Assembly (NCBI GenBank): GCA_963681505.1
Contig: OY811989.1
Coordinates: 1,866,986 to 1,930,985 of the forward strand
Origin: Eunapius fragilis
Lineage: Eukaryota > Porifera > Demospongiae > Spongillida > Spongillidae
DNA: 64,000 bases
Direction of reading: 5' to 3'
Under the pieces are notes generated by a model. That model was not told where the DNA came from and did no database searches. It saw nothing but the letters and a program-made list of their open reading frames with translations. Each line of letters begins with the position of its first letter. Positions within the stretch are counted from its first letter, which is position 1. A program made the position numbers and the translations under genes. Below are positions 58,167 to 64,000 of the stretch, piece after piece.

Positions 58167-59723
58167 TTACTTGATATGGCTTTCCATTGGTGGTAATCGT
58201 TTCGCAATAGATGACTTTTCAGTTTCGAACTCATGTTTCGTTGCGATGTCCAATGCCTTCTGTGCATAACTCAGTGCTTCCACCGAGCTTCCTTTGTTCC
58301 GGTAAAAGTCAGACATTGTGTAGCAGTACATGCATTCTGTACGTGCGGCCATTTTGGCTGTGTCCATCCCCAACAGTAAGGCCTGGGCACTGTCAATGCT
58401 TTCCACGCTCCTAGCCGTGCCTGCTCTGTGCGAGGAGGAACCAAGGTAAAGCTGTGCTAGCCGAATCTTTGGGTGACATAGGTCAAGTCCGTAGTCACCA
58501 AGCTGTGCGTCTTGAATGGTTATGCGTAGAGTTCTCTCTGCCTCAGCAAATACAGAATCACTCAATTCACAATTTCCATCTGGGGCCACCTTGTCCAGTA
58601 AGGTGACAGAATAACAATAGTTTATTAGTGCGGTGTCCTCACCGTGAGCAACGTTGAATAGTTTGCTGCGTGCATGTGAAATGTACTCATCAGCTTTGGC
58701 ACCATTCTTTAGATACCTGTTCAGTTTTCCCCTAACCCACTTGCACCTTCCTTCCAAAATTATTCTGTTGTTGTTCGTTATGTGATGGCACATCTCTTCG
58801 GCCTTGGTGACCCTGGCAATTACTTCATCTTCTCTTTCCTTGGTGATGAAAGCTGTGCATGATTCTAATAAGAGAGCAACATTCAGTTCAGTATTATTGT
58901 GGTGTCTGGCCCATTCGACAACCCTCTCAGCTTCATCAAAATCGCCCCTCAGGTGTAACCGACGAAGCTCCTTCACAGTTACGAAGTATTTTTTCGAGAC
59001 CAGGATTCCTTCTGATTCAATATTACGAGGTGTTCTTAGGATACCACTATTAGGATAGCCTTGCTCCTTTTGAGGGATGGTTGACGAAATAAGTTCGAAC
59101 AATGTTTTGTGCTGCGGCACCGTCGTAGACGAAAGTTTAATGCATTCAGCAAAACGATAGTGCGCAGTAGGTCCTTTTGTTCCAATGATGCGTAGAATGC
59201 ATTGGTTCCTAGCGTTAGTGGTCACATTGTCACTAGCCAGCCCCTCGTACTCATCAGCCGTCAACAGATGCTCTTCTCGGAGGTTGGGAAGTACCTCTCG
59301 CCCATTGAGAAGTGAATCGACGATTTGAGGCATATTGGCTAGTATGTTCATCTCGATGCTCTTTGAGTCCTTAGCGCGTTCATTCAGCTCTCGGTCATTG
59401 ACGTCCCGACTTCTTATTTCAACGCTTTTCGAGGCCACTTCAGTGCTGTAAGACGGTCCTTCCAGTAACGAGACTAGGTACGGGTGTCCCATGTGTTCGT
59501 CGCCGCTGTCTTTCAGCGCATTAACGAAACGTCGGTAGGCATGGTAACCTCCTTTGTCCACAGCCTTGATCAGGTACTTGATCCTCTTTTTCCGGTGGAA
59601 AAAATGGTCGGCTACTTTGGAGCGCAGGTCGATAAGACGCCTGCGGCACAGGTACGGTGTTAGGTAGGAGATGTCGAGATACTTCTCAATCTCTGCGCGA
59701 TGATCACGAAGCCTGCACGGCAT
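58167..59723 (-). CDS. Intronless CARD-like protein with helical (TPR-like) repeats
   Basis: ATG 59723 opens an uninterrupted frame of 518 aa. Residues about 1-90 look like a CARD/death-fold domain (EIEKYLDISYLTPYL, then KRIKYLIKAVDKGGYHAYRRFVNAL and HPYLVSLLEG). That fold usually assembles signalling platforms through CARD-CARD contacts. A linker follows. From about residue 260 to the end there are paired helices resembling tetratricopeptide repeats (ELNVALLLESC, LINYCYSVTLLDKV, ALSYAQKALDIATKHEFE). There is no NACHT/NTPase P-loop, so it is not an NLR as such. The lack of introns contrasts with the intron-rich neighbours and suggests a retrocopy or a lineage-expanded family. The role is inferred to be an immune or apoptosis adaptor. 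Confidence 0.68.
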   Translation of the reverse strand: MPCRLRDHRAEIEKYLDISYLTPYLCRRRLIDLRSKVADHFFHRKKRIKYLIKAVDKGGYHAYRRFVNALKDSGDEHMGHPYLVSLLEGPSYSTEVASKSVEIRSRDVNDRELNERAKDSKSIEMNILANMPQIVDSLLNGREVLPNLREEHLLTADEYEGLASDNVTTNARNQCILRIIGTKGPTAHYRFAECIKLSSTTVPQHKTLFELISSTIPQKEQGYPNSGILRTPRNIESEGILVSKKYFVTVKELRRLHLRGDFDEAERVVEWARHHNNTELNVALLLESCTAFITKEREDEVIARVTKAEEMCHHITNNNRIILEGRCKWVRGKLNRYLKNGAKADEYISHARSKLFNVAHGEDTALINYCYSVTLLDKVAPDGNCELSDSVFAEAERTLRITIQDAQLGDYGLDLCHPKIRLAQLYLGSSSHRAGTARSVESIDSAQALLLGMDTAKMAARTECMYCYTMSDFYRNKGSSVEALSYAQKALDIATKHEFETEKSSIAKRLPPMESHIK

Positions 59724-59897
59724 TTTGTTGATTAACACAATACCGCATGCGCTGCGACTAGGTAGAGGCCAATATAAATATCACTGTATCAAAATGACGC
59801 AAGAGATGTAAACCGCTTAACAAGTGCCAAGTGAGAATCAAAGTTTTTTAAAAATGTGCCTCGTGCCCTGACCCAAACGTATGTAATGTGTTCAATT

Positions 59898-61960
59898 ACA
59901 TACTGCCATGGGCCAAGGAGCTGCTATGCGCATGGTAACTTATTTACCCTGCTGTTTTTTTTTTTCCACACGTGCGCGCAAGCCTAATTGTCTAGAGCAG
60001 TACACTAGCATCTCCTTGGACCATGGTAGTACTAGCATCTCCTTGGACCATGGTAGTACTAGCATCTCCGGTCCTTGGCCTATGGTAGTACTAGCATCCT
60101 GGCCCATGGTAGTACTAACATCTCCTTGGACCATGGTAGTACTAGCATCTCCTTGGCCCATGGGAGTACTAGCATCTCCTTGGCCCATGGGAGTACTAGC
60201 ATCTCCCTGGCCCATGGTAATACTAACATCTCCTTGGCCCATGGTAGTACTAGCATCTTCCTGGCCCATGGTAATACTAACATCTCCTTGGACCATGGTA
60301 CTAGTACTAGCATCTCCTTGGCCCATGGTAGTAGTACTACCATGGGCCAAGGAGATGATAGTACTACCATGGGCCAAGGAGATGTTATAGGATGTTAGTA
60401 CTATACCATGGGCCAAGGAGATGCTAGTACTAGCATCTCCTTGGCCCATGGTAGTACTAGCATCTCCCTGGCCCATGGTAGTACTAGCATCTCCTTGGAC
60501 CATGGTAGTACTAGCATCTCCTTGGACCATGGTAGTACTAGCATCTCCTTGGCCCATGGTAGTACTAGCATCTCCCTGGCCCATGGTAATACTAACATCT
60601 CCTTGGACCATGGTACTAGTACTAGCATCTCCTTGGACCATGGTAGTACTAAAATCTCCTTGGCCCATGGTAGTACTATAACATCTCCTTGGCCCATGGT
60701 AGTACTAGCATCTCCTTGGCCCATGGTAGTACTAGCATCTCCTTGGTCCATGGTAGTACTAGCATCTCCCTGGCCCATGGTAATACTAACATCTCCTTGG
60801 ACCATGGTACTAGTACTAGCATCTCCCTGGCCCATGGTAGTACTAACATCCTAACATCTCCTTGGCCCATGGTAGTACTAGCATCTCCTTGGCCCATGGT
60901 AGTACTAGCATCTCCCTGGCCCATGGTAATACTAACATCTCCTTGGACCATGGTACTAGTACTAGCATCTCCCTGGCCCATGGTAGTACTAACATCTCCT
61001 TGGCCCATGGTAGTACTAGCATCTCCTTGGCCCATGGTAGTACTAGCATCTCCTTGGTCCATGGTAGTACTAGCATCTCCTTGGCCCATGGTAGTACTAG
61101 CATCTCCTTGGTCCATGGTAGTACTAGCATCTCCTTGGTCCATGGTAGTACTAGCATATCCTTGGTCCATGGTAGTACTAGCATCTCCTTGGCCTATGGT
61201 AGTACTAGCATCTCCTTGGTCCATGGTAGTACTAGCATCTCCTTGGACCATGGCAGTACTAGCATCTCCTTGGCCCATGGTAGTACTATCATCTCCTTGG
61301 ACCATGGTAGTACTAGCATCTCCTTGGCCCATGGGAGTACTAACATCTCCCTGGCCCATGGTAGTACTAGCATCTCCTTGGCCCATGGGAGTACTAGCAT
61401 CTCCTTGGCCCATGGTAGTACTATAACATCTCCTTGGCCCATGGTAGTACTAGCATCTCCCTGGCCCATGGTAGTACTAGCATCTCCTTGGACCATGGCA
61501 GTACTAGCATCTCCCTGGCCCATGGTAGTACTAGCATCTCCCTGGCCCATGGTAGTACTAGCATCTCCTTGGACCATGGCAGTACTAGCATCTCCTTGGC
61601 CCATGGTAGTACTAGCATCTCCTTGGCCCATGGTAGTACTAGCATCTCCTTGGCCCATGGTAGTACTAGCATCTCCTTGGCCCATGGTAGTACTACAACA
61701 TCTCCTTGGCCCATGGTAGTACTAGCATCTCCCTGGCCCATGGTAGTACTAACATCTCCCTGCATGGCCCATGGTAGTACTAGCATCTCCTTGGCCCATG
61801 GTAGTACTAGCATCTCCCTGGCCCATGGTAGTACTAACATCTCCCTGGCCCATGGTAGTACTAGCATCTCCTTGGCCCATGGTAGTACTAGCATCTCCTT
61901 GGCCCATGGTAGTACTATAACATCTCCTTGGCCCATGGTAGTACTTGGCCCATGGCAGTA
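59898..61960. repeat. 27-bp minisatellite with internal inversion
   Basis: About 75 copies of CCTTGGCCCATGGTAGTACT plus AGCATCT. The unit contains the palindromes CCATGG, AGTACT and often ACTAGT. Orientation flips at about 60330-60425, where GGGCCAAGGAGATG units appear, and at the first partial unit (59908). Because 27 is a multiple of three, both strands show long artefactual frames. Confidence 0.95.
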
Positions 61961-61964
61961 CTAG

Positions 61965-62640
61965 CATCAATATTAGCAATGGACTCCACCTCTTTCAATT
62001 TTTGCTGCATCCATTCCAATGCTGTTAGGCATCTAGTGCTACAGGTCGCCTTGCAATTGCACCATCCCCTGCTGCAGACACAGCATGCATGCTGCCCTAT
62101 CGGGTTTCAGTCGAATGCCCATTCTTCAGAACTCCTGCCACCTTTACATCAGCAATTGATATATCTTTACAGGCATCATCTAGAAACCAATCATTAAACT
62201 GAAACTGTCAGTTAAGACATTCAATCAGAGAATATTTTCAGGTACACTTGAGGAAGTTGATAGTCCTCATAATGATTATGTCACCCAGAAGGGTGATTTT
62301 ACTGGCTGGACACACTGTCCCATACAAGGGATTGAGTTTATATCTTAGTCAAAATAACTTCGGAGCCCAGTTCCATCAACATTGATCACTATCCCGCAAC
62401 GTGTGATTAGTTGTCCTAAAGTGACACCTTGGCACTGACTGATTCAACCTGTCACTTCACTATGGAACTTCACAATGATCAGCATACTGTATGAAGGATG
62501 CCGTAAGCTTAAACTAACTCAGCCAACTATTCTGTCTATCTTTGATCTGAAAGGGTTCCATCTCTCTCTCATGGTCGCGGTGATAATTTGTCGAACGTTG
62601 AGCCTGGGTACGAGACTACAAAATGCACATTTACGTTATA
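61965..62640. other. Intergenic, with a MITE family 2 right end
   Basis: AAGGGTGATTTTACTGGCTGGACACACTGTCCC at 62289-62321 matches the right terminus of the 6298 element; no left end was found. The dispersed motif CTGGGTACGAGA lies near 62605. Confidence 0.55.
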
Positions 62641-62711
62641 ATGATTTGGAGTAAACACCCCACCCACCACTCCCCCCTCTTCGATTGCTTATTTGGATCC
62701 CTCATTACAAC

Positions 62712-63489
62712 ATGTCTGCACTCACTGTTAACGTGTTAGCGTCCGTAGTAGCTGGAGCCATATCGACAGCGTCTGCAGCGGCTGCGGCGGGAACTGCGTC
62801 TTCCTCAGTGATAATCTGGGGCACATCCAAAGCCAAATGGATAACTGTCTTCTCCCTCGCCATGGCAGCTATAGTCTTCGCAGGATTGGAATTCTTTGCA
62901 GTGGCCACTGTTGTGTCTGCTCTCCAGATAAGTGCGGCAGTGTTCATCGCTAGTTTCGCGGTGTTATATTACAAATTCTCCGTTCCAAAACCTATATCAT
63001 TCGTTTCAACCTTGGAAGGCACATGCACGGTACATCCGTATAGGTCCTCACGATACTGTTTCAAGCAATTAGCTGCGATTCCTTGCGAGTACAGAGTGTA
63101 CCTCAACGAGTCGGAGTGGAAGCACTGGATGTTAGTGTTCCAAACTCCGCGGAGATGCCTGATGCTCCTATTATTTCAATCGAAATTACCACCAATAATG
63201 AGTGGAAAAGCATTATCCCTACGATGCAGGAATTTGATAAACTTCCAGCTGCTATGACGTTTAAATTAAAAGGTGTTATAAAAGTTCCACGAGAGAGATT
63301 TGTAAACTGGCTGACACCATAATGTCGGGGATGCAGGGTTATGATGTTGTTCAAAGCAACTGTCAACATTTCTGTAACAATATTTTAAGAAAGATTGGCT
63401 TAACCACTGGAAATACAACTGTTGAAACCTTAGATCCTACTGGTATCCTTTCCGCTATGACGAGAGAACTAAAAAAGAAACTCAATTAA
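62712..63489 (+). CDS. Membrane-anchored LRAT/NlpC-P60-like protein (disrupted or with tiny introns)
   Basis: ATG 62712 begins an Ala-rich stretch and two or three hydrophobic helices (VFSLAMAAIVFAGLEFF, SAAVFIASFAVLYY). A papain-like LRAT-type domain follows: HWMLVF (His of the catalytic block), then IISIEIT, and NCQHFCNNIL (catalytic Cys in NC). Three frames are needed. The last two join neatly through a 35-nt GT-AG intron (63302-63336, GTAAAC...ATGCAG), placing RERF before GYDVVQSNCQHF. Between HWMLVFQT (about 63146) and PDAPIISIE (about 63157) a 1-nt shift is needed, or else a 38-nt intron 63098-63135 that would delete the His block. The family acts in acyl transfer or deubiquitination-like chemistry; the substrate is unknown. 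Confidence 0.55.
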
Positions 63490-64000
63490 ATATAGTGTTG
63501 AGATTTTTTACTGAATGCATTTCTATACTGTTATATAATAGTCAGTTGAATTGATGATAACAGATACTACCAGGGTTCGTACAGTCCTTGAAAACATTTC
63601 ATTATCAAGGCTTCGGTGCGTACAAACCTTGAAAACACTTGGAAAACACTTCATTATCCTGGCACGGCCTTTTAAAAGTCCTTAATAGTTGGTAGTATTC
63701 TTCGAAGTCTTTGAAAATGCGCTGCCTTGGTAATGCGCGCTCGAAGCCTTTTTAGTACAGATAGCACTGCGCGCGGTATACTTTTGAAGTAGGTCGTTAC
63801 CCTTTTTTGTGCTGTTGCGTTGGTCTCGTTATCACTGTTTGCTCTCCGAGCGCTACTTTACGTGCTGTTGTGGAATACATGCCAGCGAGTTCAGTTTTAA
63901 CGACAGATGGCTCCATTTTATGTAAAATAAAATAAATAAAAACTTACACAAAGCGTACTGTGTTTTATGCATTAACAAATTGACATCGCTGCAATGGGGG
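63490..64000. other. Intergenic DNA with short dispersed repeats
   Basis: Repeated CCTTGAAAACA(C/T)TTC modules near 63580-63660, in part in tandem. No gene is seen to the window edge. Confidence 0.5.

Noticed and set aside
59898-61960. CRISPR-like array
   Set aside because: Units are contiguous, with no unique spacers; it is an animal minisatellite.
59940-61964. Many frames on both strands in the 27-bp array (TMGQGDAST, SISLAHGST repeats)
   Set aside because: The repeat period is a multiple of three. No start context, splice signals or domain support coding.

Overview
This is a eukaryotic, almost certainly metazoan, nuclear window. A demosponge-like or other early-branching invertebrate fits best. 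The evidence is multi-exon genes with GT-AG introns, several of them under 65 nt, and animal families such as class IA PI3-kinase, MFSD8/CLN7, PAN3, PRORP, an Ig/FN3 receptor and a CARD protein. Microsatellites, minisatellites, poly-C/poly-G runs and short inverted-repeat transposons are very dense. The species assignment is inference.

Layout. 1-7.2 kb: two tandem minus-strand copies of an Ig/fibronectin-III receptor gene. The first is cut by the window edge. The second is nearly complete but has an in-frame stop in its third FN3 exon. 7.4-11.7 kb: a minus-strand Gypsy-type LTR retrotransposon with very short LTRs, a perfect 5-bp target duplication and several disabling lesions. 12.4-14.9 kb: a large inverted repeat of pyrimidine/purine tracts. 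15-24.7 kb: a transposon graveyard holding a Ginger-like integrase with an OTU domain and a nested 0.9 kb insert, a Merlin-like transposase fragment, MITEs, fold-back elements and a retroelement tail.

24.9-32.0 kb: PAN3 (+), the deadenylation adaptor. 32.2-35.4 kb: PRORP (+), protein-only RNase P, with one apparent 1-nt frameshift. 36.7-42.1 kb: MFSD8 (-), a lysosomal major-facilitator protein resolved here into ten phase-consistent exons. 42.26-55.9 kb: class IA PI3-kinase catalytic subunit (+), resolved into 18 exons coding 1043 aa. Its start codon lies 114 bp from the divergent MFSD8 start. Its introns hold several kilobases of satellite DNA and three DNA-transposon remnants. 56.2-57.3 kb: a retroelement remnant (-). 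58.2-59.7 kb: an intronless CARD plus helical-repeat gene (-). 59.9-62.0 kb: a 27-bp minisatellite with an internal inversion. 62.7-63.5 kb: a membrane-anchored LRAT/NlpC-P60-like gene (+) that needs one 35-nt intron and one frameshift or second tiny intron.

The housekeeping genes act in mRNA decay, mitochondrial tRNA processing, lysosomal transport and growth signalling. They are not an operon-like set. The strongest leads are the Ginger/OTU element with its datable nested insertion, the ultrashort introns of about 35 nt, the tandem receptor cluster with a broken copy, and the higher-order and inverted minisatellites. I did not see a clear new multi-gene system. All homology calls come from motif recognition, with no database search.
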